From Oenanthe sinensis (lineage: Eukaryota; Streptophyta; Magnoliopsida; Apiales; Apiaceae), in contig CM053799.1 of the NCBI GenBank assembly GCA_028671895.1, positions 43,711,455-43,775,454 on the forward strand: DNA of 64,000 nt, read 5' to 3'. A model generated the notes under the pieces. It searched no databases. It worked only from the letters and a program-made list of their open reading frames with translations, and had not been told where the DNA came from. Of the stretch, positions 47,306 through 57,648 are shown one piece after another; the first letter of the stretch is position 1, and each line of letters opens with the position of its first letter. Made by a program: the position numbers and the translations under genes.

Positions 47306-48267
47306 TACTCTTGCTAAATACTAAATAATCATAGTAATGAAAATTAGTATTTAACTGCATACATTATATCTAATAATTGTTACTCAAGCATATGACAATT
47401 ATACTCATAACAATTACTAGTGATATATGCAAGCTCGAGAAAGTAGATGTAAAGAAATTCACAAGTCCTTTAAATATTGACATTTAATACTTATGATTCT
47501 TAGAACAATTTCTCGTAGACAAAAATAAATTTTATAAATAAAATGAAATAAAAATAACTATAAAGTAAAAATATGCTAATAAAAAAAAAATGTGCCAATT
47601 TAATAGGAAAAAAATATGCCAATTAAATAAAACTGTACAAAACTAAAAATGTTGCATGTACCTCTCACTGTGCACGCCTTGCAATGTGTTCCTAGAATTT
47701 ATCTATTTAGGCTTACCATCAGCGTGAGTGCCGGTGGTGTGCTTGACTCATTACAAAGTGCTCTAGCTGACGAGCGAATTTCAATGGATTCATCCTGTAG
47801 AGAGAATGATTCCAGAGACAGTTTTATTGCCTTTTCAGCTCTGCATTCTTTTGAGAAGATGCAGATGAGCTTACAGTTACCTCAGTTATATACTCATTTT
47901 CTTCTTTTGAGGTAGAGCTGTGGGTGCACTTCCGACATCATCCTTATTTGCTGCATCAAGTGCAGTATCTCCCTTATCAACCTCTAACTTATATGAGTTC
48001 CTTATATCTCCAGGGGTTAATATATGGAAGTGGATGAATTGGTGTTTGGTACTATGGCCTGGGTAAGAGATTGATGGGTTTTCAACCTCTTGGCCAGTTT
48101 CTAAAGCCACTAGGGGCTAACTGGACAGAACAAATTGAGATAAAAAGATAATCATCTTAACATTCCAAAACATATTTTTCATCCCAAAGAGAAGGAAAAA
48201 TATAATAAGGAATGATAATAGATTTCATTGAAGCACTTTCAATAAAAGAGTTTTGTCGGAACTAAAG
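47306..48267 (-). other. Unassigned AT-rich gap with an env-like linker relic
   Basis: 47306-47645 is AT-rich and shows nothing recognisable. 47649-48130 aligns by eye with 46490-46910 in the same orientation but is strongly diverged: the plus text reads TCAATGGATTCATCCTGTAG against TCAATAGACTCATCATGTTA, and the minus frame at 48110 reads ALETGQEVENPS against AIGQDQGIENLQS. It is therefore an old relative of the family A env linker, truncated by the LTR of element D at 48268. Confidence 0.45.
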
Positions 48268-48533
48268 TGTTAGGTCCAAATGTGTTGTAGAGGGGGGGTG
48301 AATACAACTTTTCAAATTTAAGAAGCAATAAATGCAATGTAATAAATGAACATACTGATTCAAGGAATATATGTTTTATATATATCTTGAAAAGGTTGCC
48401 ACAACATTCATTACAAAGTACATCAGAAGTAAAGAGGGTAGTAAATGATACTAAGCTCGGTGAATATACTCTCTCTCTTTTACAAGTGTTTTTCTCGAAA
48501 ATATTGCTCTCAGAAAATAATACACAAGTACTT

Positions 48534-48542
48534 CTATTTATA
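48534..48542 (-). promoter_or_regulatory. D LTR TATA box
   Basis: TATAAATAG on minus in AGTAGTATAAATAGAAGTAC, about 270 bases before the LTR end. A strong match to the plant TATA consensus. Confidence 0.65.
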
Positions 48543-48689
48543 CTACTTGTAATCTATGTCCTGTAGTCTTCAAAGACTAAGATGTACGTGGCCCAATGAT
48601 GTCCACATAAATCTTATCTTATCTTGAAAGCTTGGAAATCTGCCAATTAGATGATGCCATGTGTCATGTTGAAACTGCCATCCATGTAG

Positions 48690-48885
48690 AATATCTACTT
48701 GAGAATTTCTACTTGGCCATCTCGAACATCTAAGTAGAATTTCTACATAGGAATGTTCTACTTGGCTATCTCGAACATCTAAGTAGAATTTCTACATAGG
48801 AATGTTCTACTTGACTATCTCGAACATCTAAGTAGAATTTCTACATAGGAATGTTCTACTTGGCTATCTAGAACATTTTGTACTT
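48690..48885. repeat. 49-bp repeat block in D LTR
   Basis: CGAACATCTAAGTAGAATTT recurs at 48723, 48772 and 48821 (period 49), with partial units on both sides. Each unit contains GTAGAA...TTCTAC inverted motifs. The same period and a related sequence occur in the D pol-env spacer. Confidence 0.85.
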
Positions 48886-49437
48886 AGAGAAATTCTGGGC
48901 TTCAACTTGAAACTTCAATGCAACATCTTGAACTTGTGATTTCTTTATGTCTTCCATATTCTTCAACAAGCTCTCGAACCTGGATCTCTATTACTGACAT
49001 AAACTTGCTATCAATGTCCTGACACTTGATGCAATGGTCTGATTCATAAGTGACTAGTCTTGATAGTGTTTCTGCTTCTTGAATAGATTACCATATTCAA
49101 TTAGTAATGTGGCTTTCCAAATATTGCTTTCCTTCTTGTTCACTTGAAATCAATTAGTCTTATTGATACTGATTGTTATGATCTTGAATCTTTAGGTTAC
49201 AAATCACTGAGGCATGAACAACTCTGACTTGAACTTCTTTCAATGATTTCTTCTTTATTTGATCATAGTTAACATGTTGAATTGTATCAATTACACTGTC
49301 TTCATTTAGCATTGATTTCTTTGTGGCTTCAAGTTCTTGATTGTCTTCTGGTTAAGTATCTTTTCTTTTAGTTGAGTTACATAAGTTATAGTGTTACAAG
49401 TTTAGACACTCTGCCTTTCAATCTCCCCCTATTTGAT

Positions 49438-49828
49438 AGTCTAACAATGACATTCAAATTAACAAGGGATAACTCAACTAAACAATGAGACGAGAAAAAG
49501 ATAAATAACATTACTGTCTTGTTTAAATTACAAATGAAATAAACTTGGAAAACAATTCAAAGAACTAGAATAAATAAAACTTAAGCTAGACAAAGAATTC
49601 GAACTTCGAATTAAAGACCATTTGAGTGATTCCTATCACCTGGATTATTTCATACCTTTCAGTCAAACTTATATCACCTTATTGGATCCACTCTGATTCA
49701 CGGTTACAGTATGGTAAGTTAGCCTATCCGCATACCGTGATCAGGTGAATTTTCCTCAAGTGAGTTAAAGCAACCAACAGATATGAAGTTTTTCCAACTT
49801 CAAGTTCACACCACTCTGACCTTTAGTT
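49438..49828 (-). other. D 3' untranslated region
   Basis: About 390 bases between the env-like stop and the polypurine tract. No ORF or array; AT-rich apart from a short stretch near 49700-49740. Analogous non-coding stretches precede the tract in A1, A2 and E. Confidence 0.6.
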
Positions 49829-51239
49829 CTAATTCCGTCTCCTTTTCCTAGCTTCTTCAGCTTGGCGCTTCTCTTCTTTCTGCTTTTTGCGCCTTTGCTT
49901 CTGCTGTTGATCTCTCTTGTAGACTGGATCATGAAGCTGCTTCCACCTTGCATTCAATAGACTTACTGCTTCCATTTCTAAAGGATTCCTGGGCTCTGGA
50001 TAAGGATGCCTGAAAAGCCTTCTGAGTTTGTCCACCTCCTGAGTAGTTCTGATCTTTGGAATGTCCTCAAAATTCTTCATTATGAGCTGTGATTTCCAAT
50101 GCGATTTATCAGCCTTGAACTGACAATAGATCATTTTGGGGTAGCCCTTGACACGGTTAGTATTGTGGACACTAGCCGCATCTCTCTCCATTCGCTTCTT
50201 TTCCCCCACTACTTCAGCCAAGTACTTCAGAAGTCTCTGCTTCTCATCCACATTCTCATTCTCCACTTCGCCCCATTTGAATATTTCTAAAACTTTCTCC
50301 AAAAATGCAGCATCTTGAGTCTGCAGCAGCCATTTTCTACTCATATGCAATAAAGTTTGATTCTGGTCTGCATCTATGAATGCTAAAGCATCAGCTGTGT
50401 CATCGTTAAATGAGTGTATCCAGTATACAGTATCTCTCCCTGGAACACCAATTGCCTCTCTTATTTCTCCTTGTTCCAGTGATCCAGAAGGAAGAATCAG
50501 AGCTTCATCTACATTTTTAACAGCTTGTAGAATATTCCATCTTCTTTCAATTAGCTCCGGTTCAACCTTAACATTGTCTAGAGGGTTTGGAACAATAATG
50601 TCACACTTCCAAATTTCATTGCTCATTTTGAATATGATCCTCTCAATAAACTCTACTGACTTCTCCTTAATGTCAGAGGTGAATCCCTTACTCATCATTT
50701 GTCTACAGACAGCTTTTAGGGATTCTACCGGTAGAGCCATTAGATCATTTTCTTCTAAACTAACCCTCTTCATCTTTCCATCAACTACCATCCGGACAAC
50801 ATCAGGATTTGCTGAGAATTCTGGTCCCTTGTCCTCTGCTAGCTGCATTAACTGATCTCTATATAGAATGCTAAGCTCCTCAGCTTGAGAATATTGAATT
50901 TTTGTTGCTAGCAAGAACAACTCTGACGCAGATCTTCTCGAGATGAATTGATCATCCACATACAAGAAAGATGTCGGGACTCCTTCGACTAAAGACAAGA
51001 TGACCTGTCATTCCTTAACCATTGCATTGTATCCAACTCTGACTTTTGAGATCAATCTTTTCAAAGCATTTATGTAGTCAACAATCAGTGGATTCTGCAA
51101 GTTCAAGTTGTAGAACAAGTCTTCCGCCTCTTTGTTATGAGTTCCTTTTGTACAAACTCCCGATAGAATCTTCCTTGCATCATCCCATTTCTGTCCTATC
51201 CTTTTCTTGTCCAGATCTACTTGAGGATCAGCTAACCTT
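49829..51239 (-). pseudogene. D env-like ORF, C-terminal part (after CACTA insertion)
   Basis: From the transposon edge the frame reads LADPQVDLDKKRIGQKWDDA, then one TGA at about 50999-51001 where Trp would fit, then 389 open codons at 50998-49829. Features: YRDQLMQLAEDKGPEFSANP, ESLKAVCRQMMSKGFTSDIK and a basic C-terminal tail (QQKQRRKKQKEEKR...RKRRRN) that looks like a nuclear-localisation or nucleic-acid-binding segment. No membrane segment is seen. It is the downstream half of the ORF at 57649-60395; the two were one before the insertion. Confidence 0.75.
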
Positions 51240-51267
51240 CACTACACCATAAAGCCAATTTGGCAAC
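51240..51267 (+). repeat. CACTA left terminal inverted repeat
   Basis: Matches 57618-57645 in reverse complement except for one base (G/T after CCAATTT). Confidence 0.9.
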
Positions 51268-51760
51268 ACTTTTTTGCAACACTTGCACTAAAACTGTTGC
51301 GGTAGCTATGAAATTTTGGCCCTTTTGCAACAGCACTGAATTGGTGTTGCATTAGCTGCCTCCTCGTGTTGCATATTACTCAGGGTGTTGCACATCAGGC
51401 AACACTAACTACTGGTGTTGCATTAGGGACCCAAAACTGCTGACGTAGCACGTGTGGGGGCCGCAGTTGCTGATGTGGCATGTGGGCCCCACTGCTGACG
51501 TGGCACGTGGGACCCAGCTGTGGGACCCACTTCTGCTGACGTGGCACGTGGGACCCAGCTGTGGGACCCATTTTTGCTGACGTGGCATGTGGGACCCATA
51601 ACTGTTGACGTGGCACGTGGATAGACTGCCATGTGGCATGTCGACAGACTGACATGTGGCGAGTGGGCAGACTGCCATGTGTCGCATAGACATGTTGCCA
51701 CGTAGTGTTGCATTTGCATGTTTTGTAAAGTGTTGCAGTTGGTAATGTAGTGTTGCATTT
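51268..51760. repeat. CACTA left subterminal repeats
   Basis: Many copies of GTGTTGCA (in either orientation) followed by a cluster of GCTGACGTGGCACGTGGGAC-type units at 51430-51640. The same two motifs recur at the other end (57200-57600). Subterminal repeats of this kind are known transposase-protein binding sites in En/Spm; that role here is inference. Confidence 0.8.
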
Positions 51761-51789
51761 GTATTTCTCAATACTTTTATAACTACTAG

Positions 51790-52680
51790 TCTTACCCGAA
51801 TGGTTATTCTATTTTTTTTAAATATATATTCGACGATCCAACCGTACGGATGTGAATATCTAACGATTTTAGTGATTTGATAATTTATTGAAAAAAATTC
51901 AAATTTATTCGGTTTCATTTTATAATAGTCAAAGCAGTCAAAGTATACATTCCTCCTAAGAAGTCTTGTCCCGAATGATGAACCCATTTTTTTAAAATAT
52001 ATTTTCGACGATCCAACCGTACGGATGTGAATATCTAACGATTTTAGTGATGTGGTAATTTTTTAAAAAAATTCCAAATTTTTTCAGTTTCATTTTATAA
52101 TAGTCAAGGCGGTCAAAGTATACATTCCTCCTAAGTAGTCTTGTCCCGAATGATGAACCCATTTTTTTAAAAGCTCTTTTCGACGATCCAACCGTACGGA
52201 TGTGAATATCTAACGATTTTAGTGATGTGGTAATTTTTTGAAAAATTTTCAAATTTATTCGGTTTCATTATATAATAGTCAAAGAGGTCAAAGTATACAT
52301 TTCTTCTAAGTAGTCTTGTCTCGAATTATGAACCCATTTTTTTAAAATATATTTTCGACGATCCAACCGTACGGATGTGAATATCTAACGATTTTAGTGA
52401 TTTGGTAATTTGTTGAAAAAATTTCAAATTTATTCAGTTTCATTTTATAATAGTCAAAGCAGTCAAAGTATACATTCCTCCTAAGAAGTCTTGTCCCGAA
52501 TGATGAACCCATTTTTTTAAAATATATTTTCGACGATCCAACCGTACGGATGTGAATATCTAATGATTATAGTGATGTGGTAATTTTTTGAAAAATTTCC
52601 AAATTTATTCGGTTTCATTTTATGATAGTCAAAATATATATTCAGGAACAGTAGTCTTGTCTCGAATAATGAACCCTAAT
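51790..52680. repeat. 175-bp tandem array, five units
   Basis: CGACGATCCAACCGTACGGA starts at 51831, 52006, 52181, 52356 and 52531, exactly 175 apart. Units also share TGTGAATATCTAACGATTTT and GTCTTGTC.CGAATGATGAAC. No coding sense; the short minus frames across it are by-products of the period. Confidence 0.95.
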
Positions 52681-53855
52681 TAAATATTCATAAATTTTTG
52701 TGGGAATAAATTGTAAATTAAGATATTTATGAACACAAATTCGTGAACGATATTGATGTCGTGAATATTAGTTTATGACATGTATTCGTGAACAATATTT
52801 GTTATTAATGAGTTTTTTTATTTGATTTTATTAATGTGTTAAATTCAAATAAAATATTTAATTTAATAAAAATTCGATTTTAAATATAAAAAATTTTAAA
52901 CAAATAATACGAATAATCTAAAATTTGATTCGGATCGCCTTATTTATACCCCAGGCGTAACTCATAAAAAAAAGGGTATAAAAGACCAAAAGGATATAGT
53001 TAATCCTAAAAATGAGAACTCAACCTCTTCTTTAATTGGAGGGAGGGGGAGGTGTTATGAAACAAATAGCCAAAAACAATGATTAGTTTGTTGGGGTTTG
53101 TTAATAAGTCTTGCTAGACACCAATTAGCCTTTAACTACAATCCTAAAAAAGGGTAATGGCGAGACAAGAGTACATGACAAGCACGTGAAATTAAAAACA
53201 AAAAGAGGGCTAGCACCATCGATTACTGCCCCCATCTACTTTTAAATATTTTGAGTAAGAAAGCAATCTTTTAGCCTCGGTTTTGTTACTCATAAAGTAT
53301 ACCTAGATTTATTATCAAACTTTTTTTGAGAAATTTTAAAGGCAGTCAATTTTTTTATTAACACCCTCTAAAGACGAAAGTAAGCATGAAGTTCTGCTTT
53401 TCTCAATTAGCAAACAAAATAATGGCCAAATAATATGCAACTATAATAAATTATAACCCCATGTGTTTCTATTTAAAAAAATTTTTTTTAAAAAAATTTA
53501 TATTATTTATTAATCAAATATGTCCTGAATTTTGATTCATTATATCTTCGTAACAAGTTTATTATAATTTGTGCAGATAAGAGTAATTTTTAATTTCGAA
53601 TATCAATTTTTTTGCATAAAATTGTTCATTGTAATTATTTTCATTTTAATCTCAAACTGCTTTAAGACTCCTCATCCATAAAATTGATTAATTAATGATG
53701 ATTTGATAAAATAATAAAGAAAAATACACGCGGTTTCGTGGTCTGCAAAATAGGTGGTGAACTGGACATAAAATTAATGTTGTCATTCATTTCTTATATA
53801 CAACAAACATACTGCATACATACTGTTAATTTACACTTTGTGTTTGTTTCTTGCC
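52681..53855. other. CACTA 5' non-coding segment
   Basis: AT-rich, no gene seen. Contains ATTCGTGAAC repeats near 52730-52800 and poly-T/A runs near 53470. Probably the upstream regulatory region of the transposase gene. Confidence 0.4.
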
Positions 53856-54789
53856 GATATATAAATTAGTATTACATATACACAAGGAGAGGGGGAGAGA
53901 GAGAGAAAAGGGGGTTGAGGAGAGAGCTGAGGGTGCATGGTAAATTAGGTTTATATTCTCTGACCCAGAAGAATGTTTGACATTTCTTGATTGCCCACGA
54001 GCTGTTTGATCTGCTTCTCATCACCCCCACCCCACCCCCTTTCTAATTCTTCCTCGATTTTGGTAATTCTGGTGAATCTTTTGCTATAAGCAAATTCAGT
54101 GAACATGATAGTACAAATTAGGTAACTAGTAAAAATTTCTTCTTCGTTTTTAATTGCTATAGTAAAAATTTTTTAATTAGGGTTTTTTTGCAAAATCCAT
54201 TCGTTTTTGGGCTTCGAGTTGGGGTTTAATTAGGGCTTCGAGTTGGGGGTTCTGTAGTAGTTGTATTTTGTGTTTTTATAAACCCTAGCCATCTGTTGTG
54301 TGTGTGTGTGTGTTGACGTTTGTATCTAGACTTATTAAATTTGTTAGTCATTGTGTACAGGTTTGTGCTTGCTACGAGTTAGGGGCTTCGAGTTGCTTGG
54401 TACGAGTTATTGGAGTTGCTTTCATATATAAGGTAATTCTTGAAACTATCTTTTTTTTTTGTGAATAATGTTGTACTGGAATTGTATGTATTGTAGTCAT
54501 ATAATTATAAATAATTATATGACTATAATTATATTACTACATTGAGCTTTTTTTGTGAATAATATACTTATATTGATGTATGAAGCTTTTTGTATATGGA
54601 TTGTGATATGTAATATACTTATATTTAGCTTTTTTTGTGAATAATATACTTATATTGATGTATCGAGTTTCTCTCTCACTAGTCATCTGCCACTTATTAT
54701 TTTGATATGTGTATACATTACAGGCTAGCTCGTATTGATTTGTTGGAACTATTAGTGGTGACTAGGTTCAGTGGTATTAGGTAGTGGTA
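53856..54789 (+). promoter_or_regulatory. Transposase promoter and 5' leader with probable introns
   Basis: A TATA box (GATATATAAATTAG, 53856-53869) is followed about 25-30 bases on by a GA-rich tract (GGAGAGGGGGAGAGAGAGAG), a usual plant leader. Candidate introns: AAG|GTAATTCTTG near 54430 to TTACAG|GCTAGC near 54723. A short GT microsatellite lies at 54297-54313. The leader ends at the ATG at 54790. Confidence 0.5.
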
Positions 54790-56841
54790 ATGGATGATGA
54801 ATATACCATTTGGATAGGACTTCCAAGATACAGTGTGGAATATGTAAATGGGGTAAAATCTTTTTTGCAAAATGCTCTTCCTATTTTTGGAAAAGGTGAC
54901 AAAATGAAGTGCCCCTGCAAAAATTGTATGGATCGTAAATGGTATCATAAAGATGTAATTTATGACCATCTTATTTGTAGTGGCCCTTCTCCGGTACTTG
55001 TAAAATGGATTTGTGAGGTTTCACATACGAAATTAAGAGCTAGTGATGACTCTATGGATTGTGAAACTAGGATGGATTTTGGAGATAATTTAGACGCGAT
55101 GTTTAAATGTATGGGTACAAAGTTTGAAAATCCAGAAGACCGTGAAGAAGGGCCAAATGCAGAGGCTAAAAAGTTTTATGAGCACGTTAAAGAGGGAAAA
55201 CAACCGTTATATCCTGGTTGTACTAATTTTTCTCGCTTAAGTTTTATGATTAGGCTGTATTATATAAAGTGTTCTCATGGAATTAGTGAGTCTGCCTTTG
55301 GGGAATTACTTAAATTGATGAAAGAAGCTTTTCCTAATGCCCATCTGCCTTTGTCATTCAATGCCGCAAAAAATGTTATTAGGGATTTAGGTCTTGATTA
55401 CAAGAAAATACACGCATGCCCAAATAGTTGCATGTTGTACTGGGGAGAAAATAAGGATAAAGAAATATGTCAAACTTGTGGAGTTTCGAGGTGGGTTGTA
55501 GAAGAAAAGAAGGGCAGGGCTGCTAATAATGATCTAGAACAAGTAATTCACAAAGTGCCGTCAAATGTTATGAGGTATTTTCCACTCAAACCTAGGTTGC
55601 AGAGGTTGTTCATGTGCAAAGATGTTTCAAAACTGATGACGTGGCATGCCGTGGGACGAAAGGAAGATGGGAAACTCAGACATCCGGCTGATGGTCAGGC
55701 TTGGAAAATGATGGATGCTCATTATCCTAATTTTTCTTCAGAAATTCGTAATGTTAGGTTAGGTGTGGCATCTGATGGATTTAACCCTTTTCGGTCAATG
55801 AATCTAAGTCACAGTACATGGCCAATTGTACTGGTCAACTATAACCTTCCACCTTGGTTATGCATGAAACCAGAGAACCTTATTCTTTCAACATTAATAT
55901 CTGGTCCAGAATCCCCGAAGAATAATATTGACGTGTATATGCAACCTTTAATTTCGGAGCTAAAAGAATTATGGGATGTCGGTGTCGAAACTTATGATGC
56001 CTTGGCTAACCAGAATTTTAAATTGCATGCAAGCGTGTTGTGGACCATTAGCGATTTTCCGGGATATGCTATGTTGTCAGGTTGGAGCACGAAGGGGAAA
56101 CTAGGGTGTCCAGTATGCCATTACGAAACTTCTTCAGATTATCTAAAACATAGCAGAAAAATGTGTTATATGAACCACCGAAAGTTTCTTGATCCTACGC
56201 ACAAGTGGAGGTTTGATAAGAGACGATTTAATGGCAAAATTGAAATGGGGCAGAGTCCTACAATTTTATCAGGAACTGATATTGAAGCATTGTTGGTGGA
56301 TTATGAAAACAAATTTGGGCCGCAGACCAAGAAAATGGGTAAAAATGATTGCCCTTTTAAAAAGAAATCAATATTTTTTGATTTGCCATATTGGCAGCAT
56401 AATCCACTTCGACATAACCTCGACGCAATGCATATAGAGAAAAATATTTGCGACAACATATTGGGTACTTTACTTAATATTGCTGGCAAGTCGAAGGATC
56501 ATCTTAATGCTCGTTTAGATTTACAAGAATTAGGACTAAGAAAGCCCCTGCATCCTATTAAATCTGATGATGGAAAGCGTCTTGAAATTAGGGCAGCGAT
56601 CTTTGATATGACCAACAAGGAGAAAGAAATTTTCTGCTCGGTATTAAAGAATGTGAAGCTTCCTTATGGTTGTGCCTCTAATATCAGCCGGTATGTACAC
56701 TCTAATGAGAGACAAATTGTGGGGTATAAGAGCCATGATGCACATTTTATACTTCACTATTTGTTACAATTCGCTGTAAAGAAAACATTAAAACCGGAGG
56801 TTGCATTGCCATTGATCAGACTTGGTGCATGTGGTAGTTGA
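54790..56841 (+). CDS. TNP2-type CACTA transposase
   Basis: 683 codons from ATG 54790 (MDDEYTIWIGLPRYSVEYVN); the upstream in-frame GTG at 54784 is not needed. The N-terminal Transpos_assoc-like domain has CPCKNC near residue 40. The Transposase_21-like core has SDGFNPFRSMNLSHSTWPIV near 325, TISDFPGYAMLSGWSTKGKL near 420 and HNLDAMHIEKNICDNILGTL near 540; acidic residues in these blocks are the likely catalytic set. The C-terminus stops at LRLGACGS soon after a DUF4218-like start, so it is shorter than usual TNP2 proteins. The frame has no stop inside, so this may be active or recently so. It would bind element ends and cut DNA in the nucleus. Confidence 0.9.
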   Translation: MDDEYTIWIGLPRYSVEYVNGVKSFLQNALPIFGKGDKMKCPCKNCMDRKWYHKDVIYDHLICSGPSPVLVKWICEVSHTKLRASDDSMDCETRMDFGDNLDAMFKCMGTKFENPEDREEGPNAEAKKFYEHVKEGKQPLYPGCTNFSRLSFMIRLYYIKCSHGISESAFGELLKLMKEAFPNAHLPLSFNAAKNVIRDLGLDYKKIHACPNSCMLYWGENKDKEICQTCGVSRWVVEEKKGRAANNDLEQVIHKVPSNVMRYFPLKPRLQRLFMCKDVSKLMTWHAVGRKEDGKLRHPADGQAWKMMDAHYPNFSSEIRNVRLGVASDGFNPFRSMNLSHSTWPIVLVNYNLPPWLCMKPENLILSTLISGPESPKNNIDVYMQPLISELKELWDVGVETYDALANQNFKLHASVLWTISDFPGYAMLSGWSTKGKLGCPVCHYETSSDYLKHSRKMCYMNHRKFLDPTHKWRFDKRRFNGKIEMGQSPTILSGTDIEALLVDYENKFGPQTKKMGKNDCPFKKKSIFFDLPYWQHNPLRHNLDAMHIEKNICDNILGTLLNIAGKSKDHLNARLDLQELGLRKPLHPIKSDDGKRLEIRAAIFDMTNKEKEIFCSVLKNVKLPYGCASNISRYVHSNERQIVGYKSHDAHFILHYLLQFAVKKTLKPEVALPLIRLGACGS

Positions 56842-57026
56842 ATATTATGGGCAGTCTTTTGGTGAATTTGGTGGATTTGGTAGTCTTTTGGTGGAAGTTT
56901 TAGAATTGGTGGATTATGATCTTTTGGTGAATTCTAGATTTGTTGTTGGAATTTGGTAATGGAATGAATGTATAAACAAAGCAGCTATTTCAAAATGTTT
57001 AATATAAGTGTTGCATTTCTGTTTTT

Positions 57027-57165
57027 ATGGTGTTGCCTATCTATTTTTTATGGTGTTGCCTATCTATTTTTTATGGTGTTGCCTATCTATTTTTTATGGT
57101 GTTGCCTTTCTATTTTTTATGGTGTTGCCTTTCTATTTTTTATGGTGTTGCCTTATCTTTAAGAG
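57027..57165. repeat. 23-bp tandem array near CACTA 3' end
   Basis: ATGGTGTTGCC starts at 57027, 57050, 57073, 57096, 57119 and 57142, period 23, joined by T/CATCTATTTTTT. Each unit carries the GTGTTGC subterminal motif, so the array multiplies that motif. Confidence 0.9.
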
Positions 57166-57617
57166 TGTTGCATAATGCACTAGAAAAGTGTTGCATATGT
57201 CTGGTGAGACCCACTGTTGACGTGGCAATGTGGGACCCAGTTTTGACGTGGTAGAGTGGGACCCACTGCTGACGTGGCAACAGTCAGACCCAGTTCTGAC
57301 GTGGCAGTGCTGATGTGGCAATGTGGGGACCACTGCTGAAGTGGCATTGTTGGACCTACTGCTGATGTGGCATTTGTGGGCCCATTTTAGCTGTGGCTTT
57401 ACTCTAAGGCAACACCAATTTTTGTTGCATTTATGTTCTTTTGGTGTTGCACTACATGCCTAATGCAATGAATACCTCGGTGTTGCATTAGAGAGCAAAA
57501 GTGTTGCATTATGGGTCAAAGGCAAGGCTCGCAGATGCAACACTCACGTGGTGTTGCCTTTTCCCATTTTCAGCCTAATGCAACACCATAAGGGGTATAA
57601 GGCAACAGCAAAAAAGC
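57166..57617. repeat. CACTA right subterminal repeats
   Basis: CTGACGTGGCA and GTGGGACCCA-type units at 57210-57390, then GTGTTGCA copies in both orientations to the terminal repeat. It mirrors 51268-51760. Confidence 0.8.
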
Positions 57618-57645
57618 GTTGCAAAATTGGCTTTATGGTGTAGTG
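57618..57645 (-). repeat. CACTA right terminal inverted repeat
   Basis: Reverse complement begins CACTACACCATAAAGCCAAT. The following CTT repeats the CTT before 51240. Confidence 0.9.
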
Positions 57646-57648
57646 CTT

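Larger units (their letters stand above)
48268..49420 (-). repeat. 3' LTR of element D
   Basis: In plus text TGTTAGGTCCAAATGTGTTG to CTGCCTTTCA, 1153 bp. On minus it begins TGAAAGGCAGAG immediately after the tract AAATAGGGGGAGAT (49421-49437). It contains the G-run plus GAATACAAC motif near 48290, a TATA box and a 49-bp repeat block. TAAAG (48263-48267) precedes it and would be the target duplication to look for at the 5' LTR. Confidence 0.85.
51240..57645 (+). mobile_element. Complete CACTA (En/Spm-type) transposon
   Basis: Starts CACTACACCATAAAGCCAAT and ends with its reverse complement, giving inverted repeats of about 28 bases with one mismatch (51240-51267, 57618-57645). It is flanked by CTT at 51237-51239 and 57646-57648, the 3-base target duplication typical of CACTA. 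It carries subterminal GTGTTGCA and GACGTGGCA repeats, a 175-bp array, a TNP2 transposase gene and a 23-bp array. It is 6406 bp long and sits in the env-like ORF of D, so it is younger than D. No TnpA-like second gene was found. Confidence 0.95.

Noticed and set aside
51409..52252. Minus-strand open frames rich in HVPRQQ and ATSA repeats and across the 175-bp array
   Set aside because: They follow the subterminal GACGTGGCA repeats and the 175-base period; tandem repeats keep frames open by chance.
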